Shown here piece after piece: positions 8,871-17,181 of a stretch of 64,000 bases of DNA. This DNA is from Rikenellaceae bacterium (GTDB lineage Bacteria > Bacteroidota > Bacteroidia > Bacteroidales > Rikenellaceae), in contig SUZN01000006.1 in the NCBI GenBank assembly GCA_015059905.1, positions 1 to 64,000 of the forward strand, in the 5' to 3' direction. The notes beneath the pieces are model-generated. The model was not told the origin of the DNA, ran no database searches, and worked only from the letters and a program-made list of their open reading frames with translations. The stretch's first letter is position 1; the number at the start of each line of letters is the position of its first letter. The position numbers were made by a program, and so were the translations under genes.

Positions 8871-9875
8871 ATGCGTATAGCAATATATGGTGCTGGTTCG
8901 CTCGGCACAATTCTCGGAGCGTATATCTCGCGTGCGGGCGTTGAGATAGAGCTTATTAACCGCAACAAGGCTCACGTTGAGGCTCTGCAAACAAAAGGAG
9001 CGCAGGTGGTTGGCACGGTGCAGTTTACCCAAAAGGTGGTGGCATACACCCCAGCGGAGATGAGTGGCACATACGACATCATCTTTCTTATGACCAAGCA
9101 GCAGCATAATGCCGAGGTTGTAAGCTCCCTCAAGGAGTATCTTGCCGAGGATGGCGTGATTGTGACCTTCCAGAATGGTCTGCCCGAGATGCAGATTGCC
9201 GACATTGTAGGCGAGGAACGTGTTCTGGGCTGTGCTGTGGCGTGGGGTGCTACGCTTAAGCAGGCGGGAGTGTGTGAGCTCACGAGCAGCCCCGATGCCT
9301 TGTCGTTCTCGCTCGGTGCAATATCCTCTTCGCGCAGCCACCATTTCGCACGCGTGAAGGAGCTCCTGGAGTTGATGGGTAAGGTCGATGTGGAGGAGAA
9401 TTTTATCGGCACACGCTGGAGTAAACTGCTTATCAACGCCTCGTTCTCGGGTATGAGCGCGGTGCTTGGTTGCACCTTTGGTGAGGCAGCGGGCGAGCGC
9501 AGGTCACGTCGCGTGGTGCAGGCGCTTATCAAGGAGTGTATTGATGTCTGCCGCGTGGGTGGTATCCGCATCGAGCCTGTGCAGGGCAAGGATATAGTGA
9601 AATTGCTGGATTACTCCAACCCCGTGAAGAAAGCCATTTCGTCACTTATCATCCCCATCGCCATCCGCAAGCACGCACGACTCAAGGCGAGTATGCTTCA
9701 GGATATTGAAAAGGGCAAGCTGACCGAGGTGGATGCCATCAACGGTGCTGTGTCTAACTTCGGCAGAAGGGTAGGCTTCCCAACACCCGTTAATGACAAG
9801 GTGGTGGAGATTATTCACCGCATCGAGCGTGGCGAGCTGCGCCCAGGCCTCGATAATCTGAAATATTTTATATAG
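8871..9875 (+). CDS. panE: Ketopantoate reductase family (PanE/ApbA)
   Basis: A 334-residue cytoplasmic oxidoreductase. The N-terminal Rossmann motif is IYGAGSLGTILGAY (about residues 4-17). The middle contains FLMTKQQHN (the conserved ApbA lysine region) and VTFQNGLPE. The C-terminal helical domain has RWSKLLINASFSGMSAVLGC. PanE reduces 2-dehydropantoate to pantoate with NADPH for pantothenate/CoA synthesis. Some paralogues act on other 2-oxo acids, so the symbol is a family-level assignment. The 3' end overlaps the convergent AraC regulator gene by 8 nt. Confidence 0.8.
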   Translation: MRIAIYGAGSLGTILGAYISRAGVEIELINRNKAHVEALQTKGAQVVGTVQFTQKVVAYTPAEMSGTYDIIFLMTKQQHNAEVVSSLKEYLAEDGVIVTFQNGLPEMQIADIVGEERVLGCAVAWGATLKQAGVCELTSSPDALSFSLGAISSSRSHHFARVKELLELMGKVDVEENFIGTRWSKLLINASFSGMSAVLGCTFGEAAGERRSRRVVQALIKECIDVCRVGGIRIEPVQGKDIVKLLDYSNPVKKAISSLIIPIAIRKHARLKASMLQDIEKGKLTEVDAINGAVSNFGRRVGFPTPVNDKVVEIIHRIERGELRPGLDNLKYFI

Positions 9876-10692
9876 CGCGTAACATTTTCTCGCGGTATGC
9901 TTTGGGCGAGAGCCCTGTGTGCTGCTTGAAATATTTTCTAAAGGTGAATTGCTCGGGGAAGTTCAACTCCTCGGCAATTTGCTTTATATTCTTATCTCTC
10001 TGCTCAAGCATAAGTTTGGCGTATGATATGGTGATGGTTGCAATCCACTCCGAGGGGGACTGTCCTGTGGCTTGCTTGACGATTGAGGTGAAGTAGCTTG
10101 TTGAGAGATTGACCAGGTCGGCATAATGCTTTACCGTGCGGTGCAAATGGTAGTTCTCGTGCAGGGAGATTAGAAAACGATATACCGCCGATTCCCTGCT
10201 GCTGGACTCCTTTATGCAGGTTACATTATTTATATGGTTGTTTACCACCTCCAGCATCACCTCCTGACGTAGCGTGCGAATCTGCAAGTTAAGTAAAGCA
10301 CGGCAAATGTCGGTATCGGCATTGGTGAGCGAGTCAAGCAGTCGCATCAGATGGACGTGTTGCTTGGTAATGTACTGTTGTTCTCCTGGCGTAACCCTCC
10401 ATATAGGCTCACGATAGACTGCCAGTGGAATGGGGGTGTCGGCAATGAGATTGAAGATGTCGAAGAAGGTCTTTATATCGTCGGTAAACTGGATGTAAGA
10501 GAAATCTTCCGAGGGCTTGACCTCGCTACTTAATCGAGCCAATACCAATGGTGTAACAATCATCACCTCTCCCTGTGAAAAGGAGTGCCGCAAGCCGTTG
10601 ACGAAAAGTTCTGCACTGCCTCTGGTGCAGAGTAAAAAACCCCCTTTGCGTAATAGGTTGGGGAATGTATGGAAGTCATTTTGCTCAATCAT
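9868..10692 (-). CDS. AraC family transcriptional regulator
   Basis: A 274-residue protein with an N-terminal cupin-like sensing domain (GGFLLCTRGSAELFVNG, HSFSQGEVMIVTP) and a C-terminal double helix-turn-helix. The second HTH is IKQIAEELNFPEQFTFRKYFKQHTG, the AraC signature, ending with LSPKAYR. It is divergent from the HXXEE membrane protein gene, with 119 bp between starts, and so is its likely target. The ATG at 10692 lies only 5 nt from a -7 box, implying a leaderless or very short-leader mRNA. The ligand is unknown. Confidence 0.88.
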   Translation of the reverse strand: MIEQNDFHTFPNLLRKGGFLLCTRGSAELFVNGLRHSFSQGEVMIVTPLVLARLSSEVKPSEDFSYIQFTDDIKTFFDIFNLIADTPIPLAVYREPIWRVTPGEQQYITKQHVHLMRLLDSLTNADTDICRALLNLQIRTLRQEVMLEVVNNHINNVTCIKESSSRESAVYRFLISLHENYHLHRTVKHYADLVNLSTSYFTSIVKQATGQSPSEWIATITISYAKLMLEQRDKNIKQIAEELNFPEQFTFRKYFKQHTGLSPKAYREKMLRAI

Positions 10693-10696
10693 AGGG

Positions 10697-10704
10697 CAAA
10701 TATA
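10697..10704 (-). promoter_or_regulatory. -7 box of the AraC regulator gene
   Basis: Minus-strand TATATTTG fits TAnnTTTG exactly and is almost adjacent to the start codon. Confidence 0.45.
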
Positions 10705-10782
10705 ATTGATTATTTTGAAAAAAAAGTTTATATTACTCAATATGTCAAAAATTGTGACCTTTAAGGCAGCGATATTTCGCTC

Positions 10783-10790
10783 TACCTTTG
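10783..10790 (+). promoter_or_regulatory. -7 box of the HXXEE gene
   Basis: TACCTTTG fits TAnnTTTG and lies 22 nt before the ATG at 10812, in the space shared with the divergent AraC gene. Confidence 0.55.
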
Positions 10791-10811
10791 TAAAATCAAA
10801 ATGTAAATCGT

Positions 10812-11423
10812 ATGAAAAAGACAATGCAATGGTTGTATGACAACTGGATGAAGGCAACGCCATTTTTGGCGCTCTATTCGTTTATCCTGATTTGGCTCTA
10901 TGTCAAAGAACAGGATTATGCCCTTTTCCTTATATGGATGCAGGTGCCTATCTATTGGTTTCACGAATTTGAGGAGTATATCTGCCCAGGCGGTTTCCTT
11001 GACTTTTTTAACCGCAAGCCACTCGGCTCAAAGTTGGGCGATTACCCACTCACCAAGGCAGGCTCGTTCTGGATTAACATCCCGCTTGTTTATGTGCTGT
11101 TGCCGCTTGCGGGTCTTATGTCACATTTCTACGGCATTGAGTGGGGATTGTGGACAGCCTATTTCTCGGCGCTGAATGCCTTTGCCCACGTGGTGATGTT
11201 TTTTATGTTTGGTTTTAAATATAACCCAGGTTTGGTGGCGAGCGCCTTTGTAAATATTCCTTTTGGAGTCTATATGGTGTGGTATTTCCTCTCCAACGAC
11301 CTCGTCTCTACGGGGGTAAATATCGCCAGCATCGTCTTCGGCGTTTTGGCGCAGGCTTCAATGATGGTCTATGGTTTTGCCTACCTCGTCCCAAAGATGA
11401 AACGTGAGGGATTGAAAGCATAA
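10812..11423 (+). CDS. HXXEE domain-containing membrane protein
   Basis: A 203-residue integral membrane protein with about five or six hydrophobic segments. The family-defining HEFEE (H-x-x-E-E) is at residues 51-55 at a membrane boundary, and further acidic and His residues (FAHVVMF) lie in later segments. HXXEE proteins are uncharacterised. The His/Glu cluster suggests metal binding or membrane catalysis. The divergent AraC gene is the likely regulator. Two hairpin terminators follow within 155 nt. Confidence 0.78.
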   Translation: MKKTMQWLYDNWMKATPFLALYSFILIWLYVKEQDYALFLIWMQVPIYWFHEFEEYICPGGFLDFFNRKPLGSKLGDYPLTKAGSFWINIPLVYVLLPLAGLMSHFYGIEWGLWTAYFSALNAFAHVVMFFMFGFKYNPGLVASAFVNIPFGVYMVWYFLSNDLVSTGVNIASIVFGVLAQASMMVYGFAYLVPKMKREGLKA

Positions 11424-11516
11424 TTTAAGTAAGAGCTAATCGGGCGAGTGTACCTCTGTCTGTGTGTAGCGGAGGTGTGAGAATGTTGCTTTGGTTAGTA
11501 GGTTGGTTGTTAGCCC

Positions 11517-11548
11517 CCACCTCGCCCGATGGGCGGGGTGGTTTTTTT
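11517..11548 (+). terminator. Strong terminator after the HXXEE gene
   Basis: An 11-bp GC-rich stem (CCACCTCGCCC with GGGCGGGGTGG, one G-T wobble) and a 3-nt loop are followed by seven T. Confidence 0.8.
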
Positions 11549-11555
11549 GAGTAGA

Positions 11556-11576
11556 GCCGCCCTGCGGCTTTTTTTT
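11556..11576 (+). terminator. Second terminator in tandem
   Basis: GCCGC-CCT-GCGGC followed by eight T, directly after the first terminator. Confidence 0.65.
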
Positions 11577-11611
11577 GTTGTGTGAGATATAATTTTTTTG
11601 GAAATGTATAT

Positions 11612-11738
11612 TTTAGTGTTGTAATCCCAGCCGTCATTCCGAGCGAATGAAATGAGCGTGGGAATCTCTTTGGTCAAATTGATGTGGGAGATTGCCACGT
11701 CGGGCAATGCCCTCCTCGCAATGACGTACAACACTAAA
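11612..11738. repeat. Composite palindromic repeat element
   Basis: The outer 12-bp perfect inverted repeat is TTTAGTGTTGTA (11612-11623) and TACAACACTAAA (11727-11738). Inside are two imperfect arms of about 36 nt: GTCATTCCGAGCG...GGAATCTC from 11633, and the complement of GTCATTGCGAGGAG...GGCAATCTC ending at 11725. A closely related pair of arms, in the opposite order, occurs at 63713-63795. Single arms recur in the repeats at 21117 and 28281-29132. This and the two terminators are the main content of the 473-nt gap 11424-11896. Confidence 0.8.
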
Positions 11739-11896
11739 CTATAATAATTCCATAATTTTTTTTGCTTCAGGGCGCAGAAATTTGAAAATTATTTATATCT
11801 TTATCCCAAAGCTTTTTTAGCTTTTTTTGAGGGAGTGCTGCGCGCGACTGCGCAGCGGAAGATGAAAATACTATTTTAACCTAACAATTTACCGTT

Positions 11897-13318
11897 ATGA
11901 AGAAGATTAGACTATTGTTGGTTGTGTCGCCATTTATCCTCACAGCCCTATTTGTAGCCTACAAATTGGTGAATAGTGCTCCTTCGGAGGCTCTGCCGCT
12001 GGAGGCTCGTGTTGTGAAGATTCTGGAGGCGGGCGGATGCGAAAGCTGCCACACAGCTGACCCCGTGTTGCCATTCTATGCCGAGTTGCCTGTGGCTGGC
12101 GAGATGGTCAAAAAGGATGTTGAGGAGGGCTATCGTGCCTACGATATTGCCCCATTTATGGAGGCTCTGCTAAGTGGCGCAACGCCTCGTGCGGTGGATG
12201 TCGCCAAGCTCGAAAAGGTGGCTTTGGATAAGCGTATGCCTATGGCAAAATACTATCTTGTGCATTGGGGTAGTCAGATGACCTCTGCCAAGCGAAACAT
12301 AATTCTCGACTGGGTTGCGGAGTTCCGTACGGAGTATTATGCCGATGCTCTTGTGGGGGCACGTGCTGCCGAGCCTGTACGCCCAATAGGCGATGTGGGC
12401 GAGGTAAATGCAGAGAAGGTTAAGCTCGGCTACGACCTCTATCACGATAAGCGTCTGTCGGTGGATAATACTGTCTCTTGCTCTTCGTGCCACGATTTGA
12501 GTACGGGTGGCGTTGATAACCACCAATACTCGCACGGCGTGCGGGAGCAGCTGGGCGGTGTAAATGCACCTACGGTATTCAATGCTACATATAACTTTGT
12601 ACAGTTCTGGGATGGCCGCGCTCGTACACTCGCAGAGCAGGCGGCAGGACCACCACTCAACCCTGTGGAGATGGGTTACAATTCGTTTGACGAGATTGTC
12701 GCTTGCCTCTCAAAGGATAAGGCTCTTGTTGAGCGTTTCGAGGCTCTCTACGCAGATGGCATTACCGAGGCTAACATCACCAACGCCATCGAGGAGTTTG
12801 AGCGCACACTGCTGACTCCAAACTCGCAGTTCGACAAGTGGTTACGCGGTGACGATGCGGCTATTACGGCAGAGGAGTTGCGTGGTTATGAGCTCTTCAA
12901 GGAGCATAACTGCACGATGTGCCATATGGGTCAGAATCTCGGTGGCGAGTCGTATGAGCTGATGGGTCTTCGCCACAATTATTTCCAGGAGCGAGGTCTG
13001 GAGCTGACGGTGGAGGATGATGGTCGTTTCAAGCAGACAGCCCAGGAGCGTGACCGTCATCGTTTCAAGGTGCCTGGTCTGCGTAATGTGGAGCTTACTT
13101 GGCCTTACTATCACGATGGTTCGCGCCACACGCTGGAGGAGGCTGTTGCCGATATGGCTCGTTATCAGTCTGACGAGGAGCTTGAGCAGGATGAGGTCTC
13201 TGCCATTGTAGCCTTCCTGCGTACGCTCACGGGCGAGTATGAGGGTCGAAAGCTGACAACAAGCAATGAGTATGGTGTTGTTATCGACCCCGACGATGAC
13301 CATCACCACGACCATTAA
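11897..13318 (+). CDS. Cytochrome c peroxidase family protein with an extra N-terminal haem site (three CXXCH)
   Basis: A 473-residue exported cytochrome anchored by an N-terminal hydrophobic helix (LLLVVSPFILTALFVAY). There are three CXXCH haem sites: C48-H52 in an N-terminal haem-binding domain, and C195-H199 and C339-H343 in the di-haem CCP/MauG module. The CCP end has LRNVELTWPYYHDGS, typical of the family. It ends with a His/Asp-rich tail. Bacterial CCPs reduce H2O2 with electrons from c-type cytochromes or quinol, and an N-terminal third haem is known in quinol-linked members. It is the only haem gene in this part of the window. The cytochrome operon is 18 kb away. Confidence 0.88.
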   Translation: MKKIRLLLVVSPFILTALFVAYKLVNSAPSEALPLEARVVKILEAGGCESCHTADPVLPFYAELPVAGEMVKKDVEEGYRAYDIAPFMEALLSGATPRAVDVAKLEKVALDKRMPMAKYYLVHWGSQMTSAKRNIILDWVAEFRTEYYADALVGARAAEPVRPIGDVGEVNAEKVKLGYDLYHDKRLSVDNTVSCSSCHDLSTGGVDNHQYSHGVREQLGGVNAPTVFNATYNFVQFWDGRARTLAEQAAGPPLNPVEMGYNSFDEIVACLSKDKALVERFEALYADGITEANITNAIEEFERTLLTPNSQFDKWLRGDDAAITAEELRGYELFKEHNCTMCHMGQNLGGESYELMGLRHNYFQERGLELTVEDDGRFKQTAQERDRHRFKVPGLRNVELTWPYYHDGSRHTLEEAVADMARYQSDEELEQDEVSAIVAFLRTLTGEYEGRKLTTSNEYGVVIDPDDDHHHDH

Positions 13319-13338
13319 GATTGGCGTGCCAGAAAAGA

Positions 13339-13380
13339 AGATTGCCCCCGAGAGCGAATTTCGGGGGCAATCTATTTTCA
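13339..13380. terminator. Bidirectional terminator between CCP and SDR genes
   Basis: A perfect 13-bp inverted repeat (AGATTGCCCCCGA at 13339-13351 with TCGGGGGCAATCT at 13361-13373) lies between two convergent genes. Confidence 0.8.
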
Positions 13381-13391
13381 AAATAATTATA

Positions 13392-14153
13392 TTAAGGTCT
13401 TAAGCCGCTACCGCCTTGCAGAGTGATGGTCTCGCCTGTGACGTATGAGGCGTCGTCCGAAGCGAGGAACACCGCCACACGACCAATATCCTGCTTTGGG
13501 TCGGCAAAGCGTCCGAGTGGAATACCCTGAATGGTCTTTTGGAAGAGTTCGGGATAGTTCTCGCGCCACTGCTCAAGGCTCTCGGTCATCGCCAGCGGAC
13601 AGATGACATTCACTCTCACGCCATCGGGACCCCACTCTGCGGCTGCCACACGTGACATACCTCGTATTCCCTCCTTCGCTGCGGCGTAAGATGACTGACC
13701 AAGTTTGCCGAACAGACCTGCGCCCGATGCGAAGTTAATCACCGAGCCACGACTCTCCTTCAGGTAGGGGAAGCACTCGCGCATATAGAAAAATGCCGCA
13801 TAAAGTCCCGAATAGATAGCAAGGTCGAAATCCGCCTTGGTGTGCTCCACCAGCGGCGTGCCCGACTTCGACACCTGTGCGTTGTTTATCAGGGTGTTGA
13901 GTTTGCCGAACTTCTCGATTGTCTTTTTAACAACCATCTTGATAGCCTCCTCGTCGGCGCCATCTGCCACTATGGGTAGTACTTCAACTCCGTAAGCCGC
14001 CTCCAGCCTCTCTTTTGCGGCAATCAGACGTGACTCTGTGCGACCTGTGATAACGAGGTTTGAACCCTGCTCGGCAAATGCCTCTGCCAATCCGTATCCG
14101 ATACCCTTACCACCGCCTGTGATGAGGGTGACATTTCCATTTAGTTTTTTCAT
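13392..14153 (-). CDS. SDR family oxidoreductase
   Basis: A 253-residue short-chain dehydrogenase/reductase. It has the cofactor motif TGGGKGIG (about residues 12-19), an NNAQ version of the NNAG motif, the catalytic Ser in NFASGAG and YAAAK carrying the Tyr and Lys. R-rich TGRTESR after the second strand suggests NADP(H). The C-terminal GRFADPKQDIGRVAVFLASDDASYVTG is typical of classical SDRs such as 3-oxoacyl reductases and sugar dehydrogenases. Substrate cannot be inferred. It is divergent from the GH78 gene. Confidence 0.85.
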   Translation of the reverse strand: MKKLNGNVTLITGGGKGIGYGLAEAFAEQGSNLVITGRTESRLIAAKERLEAAYGVEVLPIVADGADEEAIKMVVKKTIEKFGKLNTLINNAQVSKSGTPLVEHTKADFDLAIYSGLYAAFFYMRECFPYLKESRGSVINFASGAGLFGKLGQSSYAAAKEGIRGMSRVAAAEWGPDGVRVNVICPLAMTESLEQWRENYPELFQKTIQGIPLGRFADPKQDIGRVAVFLASDDASYVTGETITLQGGSGLRP

Positions 14154-14180
14154 AGCTCTTGTATTTAAGGTTTACTTATG

Positions 14181-14188
14181 CAAAAATA
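14181..14188 (-). promoter_or_regulatory. -7 box of the SDR gene
   Basis: Minus-strand TATTTTTG fits TAnnTTTG, 28 nt before the ATG. Confidence 0.5.
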
Positions 14189-14217
14189 GTAAATAATCGG
14201 CATAATAGAGAAATAAA

Positions 14218-14249
14218 TTTGTTAAATAGACTGCAAATTTGTAAATTTG
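14218..14249 (+). promoter_or_regulatory. Full promoter of the GH78 gene
   Basis: A -33 TTTG (14218-14221) and a -7 TAAATTTG (14242-14249) are separated by 20 nt, the standard Bacteroidetes housekeeping promoter spacing. The ATG follows at 14288. Confidence 0.7.
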
Positions 14250-14287
14250 TTCGCGTTTTGATTTCGCAAATTCTAACCTAAAACAAT

Positions 14288-16846
14288 ATGAAAAAGAATC
14301 TACATCAATTATTCTTTGCAGTCGTGGCTGTTGCTGCGATGTTTGCAAGTTGTGCGCCAACTACGGAGGTTGGTGTGAAATGTGATGCTCTTGATGCCAA
14401 GGCGTGGGAGAGCTCAATATGGCTCTCGGCGGTGGATGCTCCCGTGTTGAAGGAGTGGAACCACGACCGCGCGGCAGATGGTGCAAGCTGGTTTGTATCA
14501 ACCGTTAAGAACGAGCAGAAGGTTACCTCGGCCAAGTGGATGACAACCTCGCTGGGAGTGTATGAGATTTATCTCAACGGCAAGCCTGTCGGCAAGGAGT
14601 TCCTGAAGCCAGGCTTTACCCACGTACTGAAGACCCGTCGTTCGTTTACTTACGATTTGACCGATGCTTTCAATAAGGCTGCCGATGCAGAGAACCAGCT
14701 CTCGGCACAAGTCACACCAGGCTGGTGGGGCGATAAGATTGTGACACCTGGTAATCGTAATATGTGGGGCACAAAGTGTGCCTTTCGTGGTGTGCTGGAG
14801 CTTACCTATGCTGACGGCTCGAAGAAGCTCTACGGTACCGACCTTGAGAATTGGAAGGCGGGCATCGCTGGACCTGTGAAGCACTCCGCTATCTTCGACG
14901 GTGAGGAGTATGACGCACGCGAGAAGATGGGTTACGAGGTTGCAGACAAGCTCTCTACACCCGAGCAGAACAAGGAGTTCCACGGCGAGATTCTTCCATC
15001 GGAGGGTGCTGAGGTCTATCTGCGTCACGACCTTGAGCTGAAGCCCGTCAAGGCTTACACATGGAAGGATATCGAGGGTGCGAAAGATGGCGAGGCTGGT
15101 AAGGTTGTCATCCTGAAGGAGTATGCCCAGGGCGAGCAGATTGAGCTGAAGGCGGGCGAGAACCTTGTTGTCGATTTTGGTCAGAACTGCGCGGGTGTGC
15201 CTTCGTTTGTGTTTAAGGCAGCAGAGGGTACTACACTCACTTGCTTGCCAGGCGAGTTGCTTAACGACGGCAATGGCGCACGCAGTCGTGGTATGGATGG
15301 TCCCGAGGGTAGCGTTCACCGTGAGAACCTGCGTACTCCTGCCACTGCATTCTTGATGAAATATACCTTTGGCGCAGGCGATAAGTTCGTGAGCTACCAC
15401 CCAACACGCACATTCTACGGCTACCGCTATGCTGCTATCACAGCCGATGCTGATGTGACAATCAAGTCACTCTCGACTATCCCTGTGACATCTATCGCCG
15501 AGGGTCTTGAGATTGGTAAGATCTCTACTGGTGATGAGTCTATCAACAAGCTCATCTCTAATACCTATTGGGGTCAGCTCTCTAACTACCTCTCTGTGCC
15601 AACCGACTGCCCACAGCGTAACGAGCGTCTGGGCTGGACAGCCGACACACAGGTATTCACCGAGACAGGTACATTCTTCGCCAACACCAATACATTCTTC
15701 CACAAGTGGATGCGCGATATGCGTGATAGTCAGGGCAAGGAGGGCGGTTTCCCAGGTGTTGCTCCTCACGCGCAGTATGGTAACGAGCTTACACGTCTGG
15801 GTTGGTCTGACGCGGGCGTTATCGTGCCTTGGACAGTATGGAAGCAGTTTGGCGACAAGCAGATTATCGAGGAGAGCTGGGCTTCTATGGAGCGCTATCT
15901 CAACCATCTCAATGAGACAAAATATGACCATCAGACTCTGATTGAGGAGAACCGTAACTACCAGTGGGCAGATTGGTTGAGCTATGAGCCTCTGGAGAGT
16001 TGCAGCGGTCGCGCTTTCGGTAAGGATGGTCTGTTGCCCGAGGCGCTCGATTATTGGAACTACTTGAGCGCATCATATTGGGCTATCGACGCATCTATGA
16101 TGGTTGATATGGCGAAGGCTACGGGTCGTGATGCTGCGCCTTATGAGAAGATGGTTGAGGATGCCAAGGCTTATATGAAGGAGAAGTTCTTCAACGAGGA
16201 TGGTACTTTCAAGACCGAGATTCTCAACACTATGCAGACTCCAGCTTTGTTTGCTCTGAAGAACAACCTCTTCGACGGCGAGGCGAAGGCGCAGATGCTC
16301 TCTCGTTTGCGCGAGAACTTCAAGCAGCACGACAACTGCTTGCAGACAGGCTTCCTCGGAACTTCAATCCTGATGGTTACACTCACCGAGAACGGAATGG
16401 CAGATATCGCTTACGAGCTTCTGTTCCAGCGCAAGAATCCAAGCTGGCTCTACTCGGTGGATAACGGCGCAACAACCATCTGGGAGCGTTGGAATAGCTA
16501 TATGGTCGATAAGGGTATGGGACCACGCGGTATGAACAGCTTTAACCACTACGCCTACGGTTGCGTTTGCGAGTGGATTTGGGAGACGGCGGCAGGTATC
16601 GCCTCTGACCCAGCAGAGCCAGGCTTCAAGCATATCATCATGAAGCCGCTGCCAGACAAGCGTTTGGGTCATCTGACAGCCGAGTACAACTCTGCTGCGG
16701 GCTTGATTAAGAGTGCTTGGCGTTATGAGGGTGACGAGTGGATTTGGGAGTTCACCATCCCTGAGGGCGCAAAGGCGACCGTTACTTTGCCAGGCGAGAG
16801 TGAGTCGAAGGTGTATGAGGCTGGAAGCTATACTATAACAAAATAA
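14288..16846 (+). CDS. Alpha-L-rhamnosidase, GH78 family lipoprotein
   Basis: An 852-residue secreted lipoprotein (signal peptide ending FASC, Cys at about 22). After an N-terminal beta-sandwich (YEIYLNGKPVGKEFLKPGFT is the usual rhamnosidase N domain) comes the (alpha/alpha)6 catalytic domain. DCPQRNERLGW at residues 440-450 is the GH78 hallmark and includes the candidate general acid Glu446. A C-terminal beta domain follows. GH78 enzymes remove terminal alpha-L-rhamnose from pectin side chains, glycosides and exopolysaccharides, at the surface or in the periplasm. It has its own promoter and terminator and stands alone. A second rhamnosidase (GH106) is at 55.3 kb. Confidence 0.9.
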   Translation: MKKNLHQLFFAVVAVAAMFASCAPTTEVGVKCDALDAKAWESSIWLSAVDAPVLKEWNHDRAADGASWFVSTVKNEQKVTSAKWMTTSLGVYEIYLNGKPVGKEFLKPGFTHVLKTRRSFTYDLTDAFNKAADAENQLSAQVTPGWWGDKIVTPGNRNMWGTKCAFRGVLELTYADGSKKLYGTDLENWKAGIAGPVKHSAIFDGEEYDAREKMGYEVADKLSTPEQNKEFHGEILPSEGAEVYLRHDLELKPVKAYTWKDIEGAKDGEAGKVVILKEYAQGEQIELKAGENLVVDFGQNCAGVPSFVFKAAEGTTLTCLPGELLNDGNGARSRGMDGPEGSVHRENLRTPATAFLMKYTFGAGDKFVSYHPTRTFYGYRYAAITADADVTIKSLSTIPVTSIAEGLEIGKISTGDESINKLISNTYWGQLSNYLSVPTDCPQRNERLGWTADTQVFTETGTFFANTNTFFHKWMRDMRDSQGKEGGFPGVAPHAQYGNELTRLGWSDAGVIVPWTVWKQFGDKQIIEESWASMERYLNHLNETKYDHQTLIEENRNYQWADWLSYEPLESCSGRAFGKDGLLPEALDYWNYLSASYWAIDASMMVDMAKATGRDAAPYEKMVEDAKAYMKEKFFNEDGTFKTEILNTMQTPALFALKNNLFDGEAKAQMLSRLRENFKQHDNCLQTGFLGTSILMVTLTENGMADIAYELLFQRKNPSWLYSVDNGATTIWERWNSYMVDKGMGPRGMNSFNHYAYGCVCEWIWETAAGIASDPAEPGFKHIIMKPLPDKRLGHLTAEYNSAAGLIKSAWRYEGDEWIWEFTIPEGAKATVTLPGESESKVYEAGSYTITK

Positions 16847-16909
16847 CCCAATACGGTTATTGAATACAACTTCGGGGTATTATAGAAAGGGTATTATAGA
16901 ATAAGTGAT

Positions 16910-16952
16910 GGGGTGCGTTTGCCGAAAGGCATAACGCACCCCTCTTTTTTTT
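16910..16952 (+). terminator. Terminator of the GH78 gene
   Basis: GGGGTGCGT...ACGCACCCC with an inner GCC-GAAA-GGC forms a long stem followed by a T-rich tract. This is the main feature of the 335-nt gap 16847-17181. Confidence 0.8.
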
Positions 16953-17037
16953 GTATGAAAACACTCCGCTTGCCAGGAAAAATGCGCCAAAAAGACTAAT
17001 ATATGCTCAAAAATGCTAAAATTTGGGAAATTATAGA

Positions 17038-17045
17038 TACATTTG
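17038..17045 (+). promoter_or_regulatory. -7 box for the BASS transporter gene
   Basis: TACATTTG fits TAnnTTTG but lies 137 nt before the ATG at 17182, implying a leader of about 125-130 nt. I recognise no riboswitch in this leader. Confidence 0.4.
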
Positions 17046-17181
17046 TCGCTGATAATCAATCTCGAATTGAGTATCGGGGCAAAACCAATAGTCATAGAAG
17101 TCGCGTAATATGTTCTATTAGCCCGCCCAAATTATTGTTAATCGCAACCATCGGCAAGGTGGCTGCCAAATGCTTATTTAG

